From assembly GCA_905221145.1 (NCBI GenBank), contig CAJNCA010000008.1:6216-70215 (forward strand): a stretch of DNA of 64,000 bases, in the 5' to 3' direction. The position numbers were made by a program, and so were the translations under genes. The first letter of the stretch is position 1, and each line of letters starts with the position of its first letter. This document shows, piece by piece, positions 26,133-35,162 of the stretch. Source of the stretch: a bacterium (GTDB lineage Bacteria; Bacillota; Bacilli; Lactobacillales; Streptococcaceae). The notes beneath the pieces are model-generated. The model had not been told where the DNA came from. It saw nothing but the letters and a program-made list of their open reading frames with translations, and made no database searches.

Positions 26133-28091
26133 ATGAAAAAGTCTAAAGCCAAGTATGCAACACTTGCAGGTATCGTGTTAAGTGCAGGTATTTTGTTAAG
26201 TGCCTGTGGAAATTCTAGTACAGCGTCAAAAACATATAACTATGTTTACGTAAGTGACCCATCAAGTTTGAACTATCTAGCAGAAAATCGTGCAACAACC
26301 AATGATATCGTGGTTAATTTAGTAGATGGTCTAATGGAAAATGACCAGTATGGGAACTATATCCCATCCTTGGCAGAGGATTGGAGTGTATCCAAGGATG
26401 GTTTGACCTATACTTACAAACTGCGTAAAGATGCTAAATGGTATACTGCAGATGGAGATGAATATGCTCCTGTAACTGCCCAAGATTTTGTCACTGGTTT
26501 GAAATATGCAGCTGATAAAAAATCAGAAGCCTTGTACTTAGTGCAAGAATCCGTAGCAGGTTTGGATGATTACATTAACGGTAAAACAAGCGACTTTTCA
26601 ACTGTCGGAGTTAAGGCTCTTGATGACCAAACCGTTCAATATACTTTGACACGACCAGAATCTTACTGGAACTCAAAAACAACCTCAACCATTCTCTTCC
26701 CCGTTAATGCGGATTTCTTGAAATCAAAAGGGGATGATTTTGGGAAGGTAGACCCATCTAGCATTTTGTACAATGGACCTTTCTTGATGAAATCCTTTGT
26801 TTCAAAATCAGTTATCGAATTCAAGAAAAATCCTAACTACTGGGATGCTAAAAATGTCTTTGTAGATGATGTCAAATTGGCCTATTATGATGGTAGCGAC
26901 CAAGATGCACTGGCTCGTAACTATGTAGAGGGAGCCTATAGCTACGCTCGTCTCTATCCAAATAGCTCAAGCTTTGAAGGAATTAAAGAAAAGAATAAGG
27001 ATAATATCATTTATAGCTTGCAAGATGCTACATCTTACTTCTTAAACTTCAACCTAGATAGAAAATCTTATAAATTTACTTCAAAAACAAGTGATGCTGA
27101 GAAGAAATCGACTCAAGAAGCAGTTCTCAATAAAAACTTCCGTCAAGCCATTAACTTTGCCTATGACCGTACAGCTTACGGGGCTCAATCTCAGGGAGAA
27201 GAGGGTGCAACTAAGATTTTGCGTAACTTGGTTGTTCCTCCAAACTTCGTAAGTATCAACGGAAAAGACTTTGGTGAAGTAGTAGCTTCTAAGATGGTAA
27301 ATTATGGTAAAGAATGGCAAGGAATCAACTTTGCGGATGCTCAGGATCCATACTACAATACTGAAAAAGCTAAAGCCAAATTTGCTGAAGCTAAGAAAGA
27401 ACTCCAAGCTAAAGGAGTTCAATTCCCTATCCACTTGGACATGACTGTTGACCAAGCTGCTAAACAGGGTGTCCAAGAGGCAAACTCTATGAAGCAATCT
27501 ATTGAGGCAGCTTTAGGTGCAGAAAATGTTGTAATTGATATTCAACAACTCACTACTGAAGATTATGACAATTCAAGCTATTTGGCTCAGACAGCAGCTC
27601 AGAAGGATTATGATCTTTACAACGGTGGTTGGGGTCCTGATTACCAAGATCCTTCAACCTATCTTGATGTCTTTAACGTTAATTCTGGTGGTTTGTTGCA
27701 AAATCTAGGTTTAGAGCCAGGTGAAGCCAATGACAAGGCCAAGGCTGTTGGACTAGATGTCTACACTCAAATGTTGGAAGAAGCTAACAAGGAACAAGAT
27801 CTTGCGAAACGCTATGAAAAATATGCTGAGATCCAAGCTTGGTTGGTAGATAGTGCTTTAGCAATTCCAAATGTTTCTAAGGGTGGAACACCAACATTGA
27901 GAAAAACAGTTCCTTTCTCTTCACCATATTCATTAGCTGGTAATAAAGGTATCGAATCATATAAATACCTCAAAGTACAAGATAAGACAGTCACAAAAGA
28001 CGAATATGAAAAAGCTAAAGAAAAATGGTTGAAAGAAAAAGAAGAATCTAATAAAAAAGCCCAAGAAGAATTGGCAAAACATGTCAAATAA
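26133..28091 (+). CDS. aliB: Oligopeptide-binding lipoprotein AliB
   Basis: A 652-residue substrate-binding lipoprotein of the SBP_bac_5 (OppA) family. The signal peptide ends in lipobox LSAC with lipid-modified Cys25. Text such as YVSDPSSLNYLAENRATTND, LAEDWSVSKDGLTYTYKLR and GGWGPDYQDPSTYLD is characteristic of the pneumococcal AmiA/AliA/AliB group. It captures peptides outside the membrane and hands them to the AmiCDEF permease encoded elsewhere; AliB has also been linked to peptide sensing. Position next to murE/murJ matches aliB in the pneumococcus, which is why AliB is preferred over AliA or AmiA. The gene is monocistronic with its own promoter and terminator. Confidence 0.88.
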   Translation: MKKSKAKYATLAGIVLSAGILLSACGNSSTASKTYNYVYVSDPSSLNYLAENRATTNDIVVNLVDGLMENDQYGNYIPSLAEDWSVSKDGLTYTYKLRKDAKWYTADGDEYAPVTAQDFVTGLKYAADKKSEALYLVQESVAGLDDYINGKTSDFSTVGVKALDDQTVQYTLTRPESYWNSKTTSTILFPVNADFLKSKGDDFGKVDPSSILYNGPFLMKSFVSKSVIEFKKNPNYWDAKNVFVDDVKLAYYDGSDQDALARNYVEGAYSYARLYPNSSSFEGIKEKNKDNIIYSLQDATSYFLNFNLDRKSYKFTSKTSDAEKKSTQEAVLNKNFRQAINFAYDRTAYGAQSQGEEGATKILRNLVVPPNFVSINGKDFGEVVASKMVNYGKEWQGINFADAQDPYYNTEKAKAKFAEAKKELQAKGVQFPIHLDMTVDQAAKQGVQEANSMKQSIEAALGAENVVIDIQQLTTEDYDNSSYLAQTAAQKDYDLYNGGWGPDYQDPSTYLDVFNVNSGGLLQNLGLEPGEANDKAKAVGLDVYTQMLEEANKEQDLAKRYEKYAEIQAWLVDSALAIPNVSKGGTPTLRKTVPFSSPYSLAGNKGIESYKYLKVQDKTVTKDEYEKAKEKWLKEKEESNKKAQEELAKHVK

Positions 28092-28104
28092 GGATTTTTC
28101 AAGA

Positions 28105-28138
28105 AAAACGATGGTTTCGAAAGAAGCTGTCGTTTTTT
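28105..28138 (+). terminator. Terminator of aliB
   Basis: A stem of about 14 bp with several G-U pairs (28105-28118 with about 28123-28136) closes on a GAAA tetraloop and ends in a T-run. Confidence 0.75.
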
Positions 28139-28406
28139 ATGGACTAATGTTAAATTTGGAAGAAAAGTGCTTACATTTTTTAAATTGTTTATTAGATTTA
28201 TGCTATAATGAATATAATAAAAGCTTGTAAAAAATTATTTTCGAAAATCTACCCAGTGTTGATTGAAGTATGCACACGCTAGGTTAATGTTATAGGAGAG
28301 GAGCCATCTACTGGAAAAGTAAGATAAAATGCAACAAATGATAAGTTCTTCTTTTATGTGAAGAATTCTTATTTGCCTATTTACTAATCGTTATGGAGGT
28401 AACATC
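28139..28406 (+). promoter_or_regulatory. Promoter and long structured leader of an unknown gene
   Basis: An extended -10 (TGC then TATAAT 28204-28209) is clear, while the -35 is poor. The leader of about 190 nt is unusually long for this window. It contains an imperfect inverted repeat, ATAAGTTCTTC (28340-28350) against GAAGAATTCTTAT (about 28361-28373), with no T-run, so it is not a simple terminator. A 10-codon reading frame (MQQMISSSFM) starts at 28329 within it. GGAGG at 28395-28399 serves ATG 28407. No known riboswitch could be recognised. Confidence 0.5.
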
Positions 28407-28862
28407 ATGGGCGCTGTTATGGAGTTTGCAACAGAAAAACAGATTGCATCATTTCTTTCAACTTGTCGCATTGAAGGGCAAAAGAATTTTCTGATGGCTT
28501 TCAAGAAAAAGACATGGTTGAAATCTTTTATTGATTTCTTCGTTATAGGAGGAAGTTACTATGTTCAGTCGAGTGTGAAGCCTAAGATTCTGGCATTCAC
28601 ACCTAAGGGGATCTATTTGATGGACATCAGTGATATAACTGAAAATCGTTCTAATCAAGTCCTTGAGATGCCTTGGAATCAGGTTAAAGATTTTACTTAT
28701 AAGCCAGTCTTGAATGCAGTTAGGCTGAATTGGAACTATCAAAATGAAGCCTATATTTTTTCCGTGGATATCGGTCAGATTAGTCAGCGTGTGGGTCAGT
28801 ATCAATTTAACAAAGAGCATTATGACTATTTGGTTCAACAGGATTTCTTTCGGTCCAAGTAA
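28407..28862 (+). CDS. Conserved hypothetical protein, possible PH-like fold
   Basis: A 151-residue protein I do not recognise by name. It has no signal peptide; one moderately hydrophobic stretch (SFIDFFVIGGSYYVQ, about 48-62) is too short and polar to be a sure membrane helix. The pattern of strands with PKILAFTPKGIYLMDIS and VLEMPWNQVKDF (a protein-level readout then a WxxV motif) is reminiscent of bacterial PH-like domains, but that is a guess. GGAGG eight bases before ATG 28407 is strong. It is monocistronic, flanked by terminators, with a long leader that suggests regulation after transcription starts. Confidence 0.7.
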   Translation: MGAVMEFATEKQIASFLSTCRIEGQKNFLMAFKKKTWLKSFIDFFVIGGSYYVQSSVKPKILAFTPKGIYLMDISDITENRSNQVLEMPWNQVKDFTYKPVLNAVRLNWNYQNEAYIFSVDIGQISQRVGQYQFNKEHYDYLVQQDFFRSK

Positions 28863-28882
28863 GCACTAGCAATCATTTTTAC

Positions 28883-28916
28883 AAAAGAATCTGGAATGTT
28901 TTCTGGATTCTTTTTT
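28883..28916 (+). terminator. Terminator of the hypothetical gene
   Basis: A 14-bp stem (28883-28896 with 28901-28914, G-U tolerated) with loop TGTT and a T-run to 28916. Confidence 0.85.
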
Positions 28917-28992
28917 AGCTTTACTCGATAAGTGTATAGTTTGAAACTATAACTAGCTCTTGAAAAGAAGAAAATGAGTTGATGAAAATAAG

Positions 28993-29021
28993 TGGTACAA
29001 TAGTTACTATAGATTTGGAGG
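28993..29021 (+). promoter_or_regulatory. metB promoter and ribosome site
   Basis: An extended -10, TGG then TACAAT (28996-29001), lacks a good -35. GGAGG at 29017-29021 lies six bases before ATG 29028. No T-box or SAM riboswitch fits in the roughly 20-nt leader. Confidence 0.55.
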
Positions 29022-29027
29022 TATTGT

Positions 29028-30122
29028 ATGAGCAAGGAATTACACATTAACACAATTTTGGCCCAGGCGGGTATCAAGTCAGACGAAGCGACAGGAGCTT
29101 TGGTGACACCGCTTCATTTTTCAACGACCTATCAGCATCCAGAGTTTGGTCAGTCTACTGGATTTGACTATACGCGTACTAAAAACCCAACTCGTAGTAA
29201 GGCTGAAGAAGTCTTGGCAGCCATTGAGTCGGCAGATTATGCCCTAGCGACTAGCTCAGGGATGTCAGCCATTGTATTGGCCTTTAGCGTTTTTCCGGTA
29301 GGAAGTAAGGTTTTGGCAGTGCGTGACCTTTACGGTGGTTCTTTCCGATGGTTCAACCAAGTGGAGCAGGAAGGCCGTTTCCATTTTACTTATGCCAATA
29401 CAGAAGAAGAGTTGATTGCTGAGTTAGACAAGGACGTGGATGTTCTTTATATCGAAACACCAACCAATCCTTTGATGTTGGAATTTGATATCGAAAAACT
29501 AGCAAAATTGGCTCATGCTAAAGGTGCCAAAGTAGTAGTGGACAATACCTTCTACAGCCCTATCTATCAACGTCCGATTGAAGATGGAGCTGATATCGTT
29601 CTGCATTCAGCGACTAAGTATCTGGCAGGGCACAATGATGTCTTGGCTGGAGTGGTTGTGACCAATAGTTTAGAACTATACGAAAAACTCTTTTATAATC
29701 TCAATACAACAGGGGCAGTCTTGTCGCCATTTGACAGTTATCAATTGATTCGTGGTCTCAAGACCTTGTCTCTTCGTATGGAGCGCTCAACAGCCAATGC
29801 CCAAGAAGTGGTTGCCTTTTTGAAGGATTCTTCAGCAGTTAAGGAAGTTCTCTACACTGGTCGTGGAGGCATGATTTCCTTCAAGGTAGCGGATGAAACA
29901 CGCATTCCTCATATCTTGAACGGCCTTAAGGTTTTCTCTTTTGCGGAAAGTTTGGGTGGAGTGGAAAGTCTCATTACCTATCCAACGACACAAACTCACG
30001 CTGATATTCCAGCAGAAGTGCGCCATTCTTATGGTTTGACAGATGACCTCTTGCGTTTGTCAATTGGGATTGAAGATGCTAGAGATTTGATTGCAGATTT
30101 GCGCCAAGCATTAGAAGGATAA
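29028..30122 (+). CDS. metB: Cystathionine gamma-synthase / related Cys-Met PLP enzyme
   Basis: A 364-residue PLP enzyme of the Cys/Met metabolism family. Motifs: FDYTRTKNPTRSKAEEVLA near the start, YIETPTNPLM, VVDNTFYSP, and the PLP-lysine segment HSATKYLAGH (Lys near 204). It would form cystathionine from cysteine and an activated homoserine, in the cytoplasm, on the way to methionine. MetB and MetC are hard to separate by eye; the following patB gene encodes a beta-lyase of another fold, which favours the synthase role for this one. The two genes lie seven bases apart and form an operon. Confidence 0.82.
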   Translation: MSKELHINTILAQAGIKSDEATGALVTPLHFSTTYQHPEFGQSTGFDYTRTKNPTRSKAEEVLAAIESADYALATSSGMSAIVLAFSVFPVGSKVLAVRDLYGGSFRWFNQVEQEGRFHFTYANTEEELIAELDKDVDVLYIETPTNPLMLEFDIEKLAKLAHAKGAKVVVDNTFYSPIYQRPIEDGADIVLHSATKYLAGHNDVLAGVVVTNSLELYEKLFYNLNTTGAVLSPFDSYQLIRGLKTLSLRMERSTANAQEVVAFLKDSSAVKEVLYTGRGGMISFKVADETRIPHILNGLKVFSFAESLGGVESLITYPTTQTHADIPAEVRHSYGLTDDLLRLSIGIEDARDLIADLRQALEG

Positions 30123-30129
30123 GAAAAAG

Positions 30130-31296
30130 ATGGGAAAATATGATTTTACAAGCCTGCCTAATCGTTTAGGGCACCATACCTATAAATGGAAAGAGGCAGA
30201 AACGGATAGCGAAGTCCTACCAGCTTGGATAGCGGATATGGACTTTGTGGTCTTACCTGAAATACGCCAAGCAGTGCAGACTTATGCAGACCAATTGGTT
30301 TATGGCTATACTTATGCCAGTGAAGAGTTAATTCACGAAGTTCAAAAGTGGGAAGCAACACAACACGGTTACCACTTTGACAAAGAGGCCCTTGTCTTTA
30401 TTGAGGGTGTAGTACCAGCTATTTCAACAGCTATTCAAGCCTTTACAAAAGAAGGCGAAGCAGTTTTGATTAACACACCTGTCTATCCACCTTTTGCTCG
30501 CAGTGTCAAGTTGAATAACCGCAGATTGATTACCAATTCTTTGGTGGAAAAGGATGGTCTCTTTGAGATTGACTTTGACCAACTTGAAAAGGATCTGGTA
30601 GAAGAGGATGTCAAGCTCTATATCCTCTGCAATCCTCACAATCCTGGTGGACGTGTGTGGGAAAAGGAAGTGTTGGAGAAGATTGGCCAACTCTGCCAAA
30701 AACACGGTGTTTTGTTGGTTTCTGATGAGATTCACCAAGATTTGGCTCTCTTTGGTCACAAGCATCATTCCTTCAATACCATCAATCCTGACTTTAAAGA
30801 ATTTGCTATCGTCTTGACTAGTGCCACCAAAACCTTTAACATTGCTGGGACAAAAAATTCCTATGCAGTCATTGAAAATCATAAGTTGAGAGCGGCTTAC
30901 CAGAAACGTCAGTTGGCTAATAATCAGCATGAAATTTCAGGTTTGGGTTATTTGGCGACAGAAGCTGCTTATCGCTATGGGAAGGATTGGCTAGAGGAAC
31001 TCAAGCAAGTCTTTGAAGATCATATCAATTATGTGGTAGATCTATTTGAAAAAGAAACTAAAATCAAGGTCATGAAACCGCAAGGAACCTACTTGATTTG
31101 GCTTGATTTTTCAGCCTATGAACTGACTGATGAAAAATTGCAAGAGCTTTTGAGAAATGAAGCCAAGGTTATCCTCAACCGTGGTTTGGATTTTGGGGAG
31201 GAAGGAAGTCTCCATGCCCGCCTCAATGTAGCTATGCCTAAATCTCTGTTGCAAGAAGTTTGTCAGCGTATCGTTACCACTTTTTCTAAACTTTAA
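30130..31296 (+). CDS. patB: MalY/PatB-type cystathionine beta-lyase (C-S lyase)
   Basis: A 388-residue fold-type I aminotransferase-like enzyme. It opens YDFTSLPNRLGHHTYKW, has PVYPPFARSV, the LCNPHNPGGRVW segment, VSDEIHQDL, and the PLP-lysine motif TSATKTFNIAG (Lys near 235). These are the hallmarks of MalY/PatB C-S lyases, which split cystathionine to homocysteine, pyruvate and ammonia. Oral streptococcal members also release hydrogen sulphide from cysteine. It lies seven bases downstream of metB, so both steps of transsulphuration are co-expressed. A class I aminotransferase is the less likely alternative. Confidence 0.87.
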   Translation: MGKYDFTSLPNRLGHHTYKWKEAETDSEVLPAWIADMDFVVLPEIRQAVQTYADQLVYGYTYASEELIHEVQKWEATQHGYHFDKEALVFIEGVVPAISTAIQAFTKEGEAVLINTPVYPPFARSVKLNNRRLITNSLVEKDGLFEIDFDQLEKDLVEEDVKLYILCNPHNPGGRVWEKEVLEKIGQLCQKHGVLLVSDEIHQDLALFGHKHHSFNTINPDFKEFAIVLTSATKTFNIAGTKNSYAVIENHKLRAAYQKRQLANNQHEISGLGYLATEAAYRYGKDWLEELKQVFEDHINYVVDLFEKETKIKVMKPQGTYLIWLDFSAYELTDEKLQELLRNEAKVILNRGLDFGEEGSLHARLNVAMPKSLLQEVCQRIVTTFSKL

Positions 31297-31302
31297 AAAT
31301 CC

Positions 31303-31340
31303 AGCCTTCTAGGAGAAAAGTATTCCTAGAAGGCTATTTT
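31303..31340 (+). terminator. Terminator of metB-patB
   Basis: A perfect 12-bp stem (31303-31314 and 31324-31335) with a 9-nt loop and a short ATTTT tail. Confidence 0.85.
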
Positions 31341-31354
31341 CATAGGGGAAAATA

Positions 31355-31384
31355 TGGTATAATAAAAAGATAAGGTAAAGGTGA
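31355..31384 (+). promoter_or_regulatory. Promoter and ribosome site of the SNF2 gene
   Basis: An extended -10, TGG then TATAAT (31358-31363), is followed by AAAGGTGA (31377-31384) before ATG 31389. No clear -35. Confidence 0.55.
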
Positions 31385-31388
31385 TAAT

Positions 31389-34300
31389 ATGGCTAAATTG
31401 ATTCCGGGGAAGGTCCGTATCGAAGGCGTTTCCCTTTATGAAACTGGTAAGGTTGACATCATCAAGGAAAAGAACAATCGGCTCTACGCTCGCGTTGCAG
31501 AAGAAGAACTGCGCTATAGTCTAGAGGATGATTTGGTTTTTTGTGCCTGCGATTTTTTCCAAAAGAGGGGCTACTGTGTGCATTTGGCGGCGCTGGAGCA
31601 TTTTTTGAAAAATGATGAGCGCGGCCAGGAAATCTTGCAGAGTTTGGAAGAAGGCCATGAGGAAAAAGAGGCCGTTGAAACCAAGGTGACCTTGGGAGGA
31701 AAGTTTTTGGATCGAATCTTGTCTCCAAAAACAGAACGAGCCTATGAATTATCCGCTGTGGGTCAGGTGGAAGCAGGAACTAATCATATCTTGTGGACCC
31801 TGAGAATCGGGCAAATTAATAGCCAAAAATACTATGTCATTCGGGATATTCCACTCTTTTTAAAAGTTGTCAAGAAGAGAAAGCCTTATATGATTGGTAA
31901 GACCTATGAGGAGTCTCTGTCTTGGGAATCCTTTGATGAGGCCAGCCAAGAACTTTTGACTTTCTTGCGGGGACTAGTGGAGGAAGGACTGGTTCTAGAC
32001 CTCTTTTTCCAAAACCAAGGTCGGCACCTCTTTTTCCCTCTGACCTTTTTTGAGCAGGGTGTGAATTTATTGATGACCTTGCCCCATTTTCAATTTGATC
32101 ATCAAGTGGATAGCTACCAGACCCTGCTTTTTCAGGATATGCATGCGGATGCCAATCTCTTTGCCTTTACAGTAATAGAATACTCGGATTATTTTGAAAT
32201 GGAAATTAGTGAGAGTCCTAGGGTAAATGTCTTTTATCAGGGAGCTGTACTTTTCCATAAAGGACAGATTTATTTTCTAACAGACCAGCAGATGCGTCTT
32301 CTCAAGGAGATCAAAGCCCTGCCTTTGGATCAACATGGAAAGAAATTCCTGCAATTTGATAGCAGTGACCGAGATAAGTTGGCTTCCTGTCTAACTCTTT
32401 TTAGCCAGATGGGGACTGTCTCAGCTCCAGAACGCTTACAAATCAAAACTTTTACGCCCTCGTTTTACTTTGACAGGGAAGAGGATAATCGGATTCGTCT
32501 GGAAATCCAGTTTGATTATGGGGATATACAGGTATCTAGCCGACAGGAACTAGAAGAATTGCCCTTTTCGAGTGATGCTGACTTAGAAGAAAGAATTTTC
32601 CAAATCTGTTTGGCAGCTGGATTTGAAGCAGATTTTCAATCTTGGCGTCAGGCCTTAAAAGCCGAGTCTGTCTATCATTTCTTTCACGAAATTATTCCGG
32701 TCTTTGAAAAACTCGGGAATGTTGACCTATCAGACAAGCTAGAAGAACTTTATAACCTAGCAAGCCCTCAAGTGCAGATTGCTTCCAAGGGAGGTCTCTT
32801 GGAAATCCAGTTTGATTTTCAAGATATTGCCCAAGAGGAAATTGACCAAGCCATGCAGGCCTTGGTTGACAATCAAGATTTTTATATTGATTCGTCCAAT
32901 CAAGTCTACTTTTTTGATGAAGAAACCAAGAAAATTCGTCAAAACTTACAGGAACTGGGGCAGTTTGAACTAAAAGATGGCTCCTTGCAGGCTCGAAAAT
33001 CCTTGGCCTATAGTTTAGCTCATCTCTTTGAAGGCCGAGATCGTGTTTCTTTTTCACAAGAATTCCAGAATCTGGCCCATGATTTGACGCATCCAGAGGA
33101 CTTCCCACGACAAGCAACTCATGTTCTGGCTGACCTGCGAGATTATCAGGAAAAGGGAATCGGCTGGTTGCAGATGCTCAATCATTATGGTTTTGGTGGG
33201 ATTTTGGCTGATGATATGGGACTTGGTAAAACCCTGCAGACTATTGCTTTTTTGACCAGCCAAGTGACAAAAGAAAGTCGAGTCTTGATTCTCGCTCCGT
33301 CGGGTTTGATTTACAACTGGGCAGATGAATTTAAGAAATTTGCCCCACAGTTGGATGTGGCTGTTGTTCATGGTTTGAAAGCTAGTCGTGAAGAGATTCT
33401 TGCTGAGAGCCATCAAATCTATGTGACGAGTTATGCTACTTTCCGTCAGGACAGTGATCTTTATCAGGGGATGGCCTTTGACTTCCTTTTCTTAGATGAG
33501 GCTCAGGTCATGAAAAATGCCCAGACTAAGATCGCCCAGACCTTGAGACAATTTGTGGTACCGTCGGTCTTTGCCTTGTCAGGAACTCCTATTGAAAACC
33601 ATCTGGGTGAGCTGTGGTCTATTTTCCAAATTGTCATGCCAGGACTTTTGCCAAGCAAGAAAGAATTTATGAAATTACCAGCTGAGCGCGTTGCTCAGTT
33701 TATCAAACCTTTCGTGATGCGGCGCAAGAAAGAAGAAGTTCTGACTGAATTGCCAGACTTGATTGAAGTGGTTTATAAAAATGAACTGGAAGACCAGCAA
33801 AAGGCTATTTACCTAGCTCAGTTGCAACAGATGAGAGATAGATTGGCTCAAGTTTCAGATCAGGAATTCCAGCGAAGTAGAGTGGAAATCTTATCTGGTC
33901 TGATGCGCTTGCGCCAAATCTGTGATACGCCTGCCCTCTTTATGGAAGATTATCAGGGTGCCAGTGGCAAATTGGATAGTCTTCGAGACTTGCTGGTACA
34001 GGTGGCAGATGGTGGACACCGTGTCTTGATTTTCTCGCAGTTCAAGGGAATGTTGGAGAAAATTGAACAAGAACTGCCAGACTTGGGCTTGACATCTTTT
34101 AAAATTACGGGTTCAACCCCAGCCAAGGAAAGACAAGACATGACCAAGGCTTTTAATCAAGGGGAAAGAGATGCCTTTCTGATTTCCCTCAAGGCTGGTG
34201 GGGTCGGTCTAAACCTGACAGGTGCTGATACAGTTATCTTGGTTGACCTTTGGTGGAATCCTGCGGTGGAAGCGCAAGCTATTGGCCGTGCCCATCGGAT

Positions 34301-34487
34301 GGGGCAGGAAGAAACGGTTGAGGTTTATCGTTTGGTGACCAGGGGAACCATTGAAGAAAAAATCCAGGAACTCCAAGAACAAAAGAAACATCTGGTGTCA
34401 CAAGTATTGGACGGGACAGAGTCACGTGGCAGTCTGACCCTAGCAGAAATTAGAGAAATTTTGGGGATTTCTGAAGCCAGCACTTGA
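31389..34487 (+). CDS. SNF2/RapA-family helicase with N-terminal SWIM zinc finger
   Basis: A 1032-residue superfamily 2 ATPase. A SWIM zinc finger, CACDFFQKRGYCVHLAAL, lies at about residues 54-71. A long SNF2-associated region follows to about 570. The helicase core begins with DDMGLGKTLQTIAFL (Walker A, about 612-626), has LFLDEAQ (Walker B, DEAQ box), ALSGTPIENHLGELW (motif III), and ends with FKGMLEKIEQ, GGVGLNLTGADTVI and QAIGRAHRMGQ (motif VI). Such proteins move along DNA or remodel RNA polymerase-DNA complexes; the role in streptococci is not defined. It is probably the first gene of its own unit; the next promoter lies at its stop codon. Confidence 0.9.
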   Translation: MAKLIPGKVRIEGVSLYETGKVDIIKEKNNRLYARVAEEELRYSLEDDLVFCACDFFQKRGYCVHLAALEHFLKNDERGQEILQSLEEGHEEKEAVETKVTLGGKFLDRILSPKTERAYELSAVGQVEAGTNHILWTLRIGQINSQKYYVIRDIPLFLKVVKKRKPYMIGKTYEESLSWESFDEASQELLTFLRGLVEEGLVLDLFFQNQGRHLFFPLTFFEQGVNLLMTLPHFQFDHQVDSYQTLLFQDMHADANLFAFTVIEYSDYFEMEISESPRVNVFYQGAVLFHKGQIYFLTDQQMRLLKEIKALPLDQHGKKFLQFDSSDRDKLASCLTLFSQMGTVSAPERLQIKTFTPSFYFDREEDNRIRLEIQFDYGDIQVSSRQELEELPFSSDADLEERIFQICLAAGFEADFQSWRQALKAESVYHFFHEIIPVFEKLGNVDLSDKLEELYNLASPQVQIASKGGLLEIQFDFQDIAQEEIDQAMQALVDNQDFYIDSSNQVYFFDEETKKIRQNLQELGQFELKDGSLQARKSLAYSLAHLFEGRDRVSFSQEFQNLAHDLTHPEDFPRQATHVLADLRDYQEKGIGWLQMLNHYGFGGILADDMGLGKTLQTIAFLTSQVTKESRVLILAPSGLIYNWADEFKKFAPQLDVAVVHGLKASREEILAESHQIYVTSYATFRQDSDLYQGMAFDFLFLDEAQVMKNAQTKIAQTLRQFVVPSVFALSGTPIENHLGELWSIFQIVMPGLLPSKKEFMKLPAERVAQFIKPFVMRRKKEEVLTELPDLIEVVYKNELEDQQKAIYLAQLQQMRDRLAQVSDQEFQRSRVEILSGLMRLRQICDTPALFMEDYQGASGKLDSLRDLLVQVADGGHRVLIFSQFKGMLEKIEQELPDLGLTSFKITGSTPAKERQDMTKAFNQGERDAFLISLKAGGVGLNLTGADTVILVDLWWNPAVEAQAIGRAHRMGQEETVEVYRLVTRGTIEEKIQELQEQKKHLVSQVLDGTESRGSLTLAEIREILGISEAST

Positions 34488-34511
34488 AAAATCAAGACAA
34501 TACGCTATAAT
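34484..34511 (+). promoter_or_regulatory. Promoter upstream of the murC gene cluster
   Basis: TTGAAA (34484-34489) overlaps the stop of the SNF2 gene; a 16-bp spacer leads to TATAAT (34506-34511). It would drive the hypothetical gene, murC and the two acetyltransferase genes. Confidence 0.7.
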
Positions 34512-34534
34512 GAAGTGTTGAAAGGAAATAGAAA

Positions 34535-35152
34535 ATGAGAGAAGAACGATTTCCATTGGTGTCAGATGATGAGGTCATGTTGACTGAGATGCCAGTCATG
34601 GACCTGTATGATGAATCTGACTTTATCAGTAATATCAAGGGAGAATACCGTGATAAGAATTATCTGGAGTGGGCTCCTATTACTGAAGAAAAACCAGTCA
34701 AACCGGTTGAAAAGCAAGTAGAGAAACCTAAGAAGGCTGGTTTAGGGGTTAAGAAAGAAGGAAAGAGCTATGCGGAGGTGGCACGCGAAGAAGCGCGTGC
34801 GGACTTGAAAAAGAAACGCTCAGCAAGCTATCTGACCAAGGACATCACTCCTACAAGACGCCATACTCAGCCAAGTCCAGTTAGACAGGGCAATCAACCG
34901 ACAGCGCCTTTCCAAAAGGAAAATCCTGGTGAATTTGTCAAATACAGTCAAAAATTGACCCAGTCTCATTATATCTTGGCGGAAGAAGTGAGCCATATTT
35001 CTACTCAAACAGAGAAAACAGAAACTGCAGGTCCAAAGAAAAACAACTATGATTTTCTGAAGAAGAGCCAAATCTACAATAAAAAGAATCAACAAAAAGA
35101 ACAAGAACGTCAGGTTGCCCAAGAGTTGAATCTGACAAGAATTACGGAATAG
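34535..35152 (+). CDS. Conserved streptococcal hypothetical protein, disordered and charged
   Basis: A 205-residue hydrophilic protein of unknown function. It has an acidic start (residues 1-50, with [20 protein letters not shown]), a Lys/Glu/Pro-rich middle ([15 protein letters not shown]), a basic region, then a Gln/Lys/Glu-rich helix near the end ([20 protein letters not shown]). No signal peptide, membrane helix or enzyme motif is visible, so it is probably cytoplasmic and largely disordered. It lies 10 bp before murC in the same operon, which suggests a link to cell-wall synthesis or division. That is inference from position only. Confidence 0.7.
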   Translation: MREERFPLVSDDEVMLTEMPVMDLYDESDFISNIKGEYRDKNYLEWAPITEEKPVKPVEKQVEKPKKAGLGVKKEGKSYAEVAREEARADLKKKRSASYLTKDITPTRRHTQPSPVRQGNQPTAPFQKENPGEFVKYSQKLTQSHYILAEEVSHISTQTEKTETAGPKKNNYDFLKKSQIYNKKNQQKEQERQVAQELNLTRITE

Positions 35153-35162
35153 GGGAGAAAAC

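Noticed and set aside
28329..28361. Ten-codon leader peptide upstream of the unknown gene
   Set aside because: No ribosome site at a proper distance, no run of regulatory codons and no attenuator; kept only as a remark in the leader entry.
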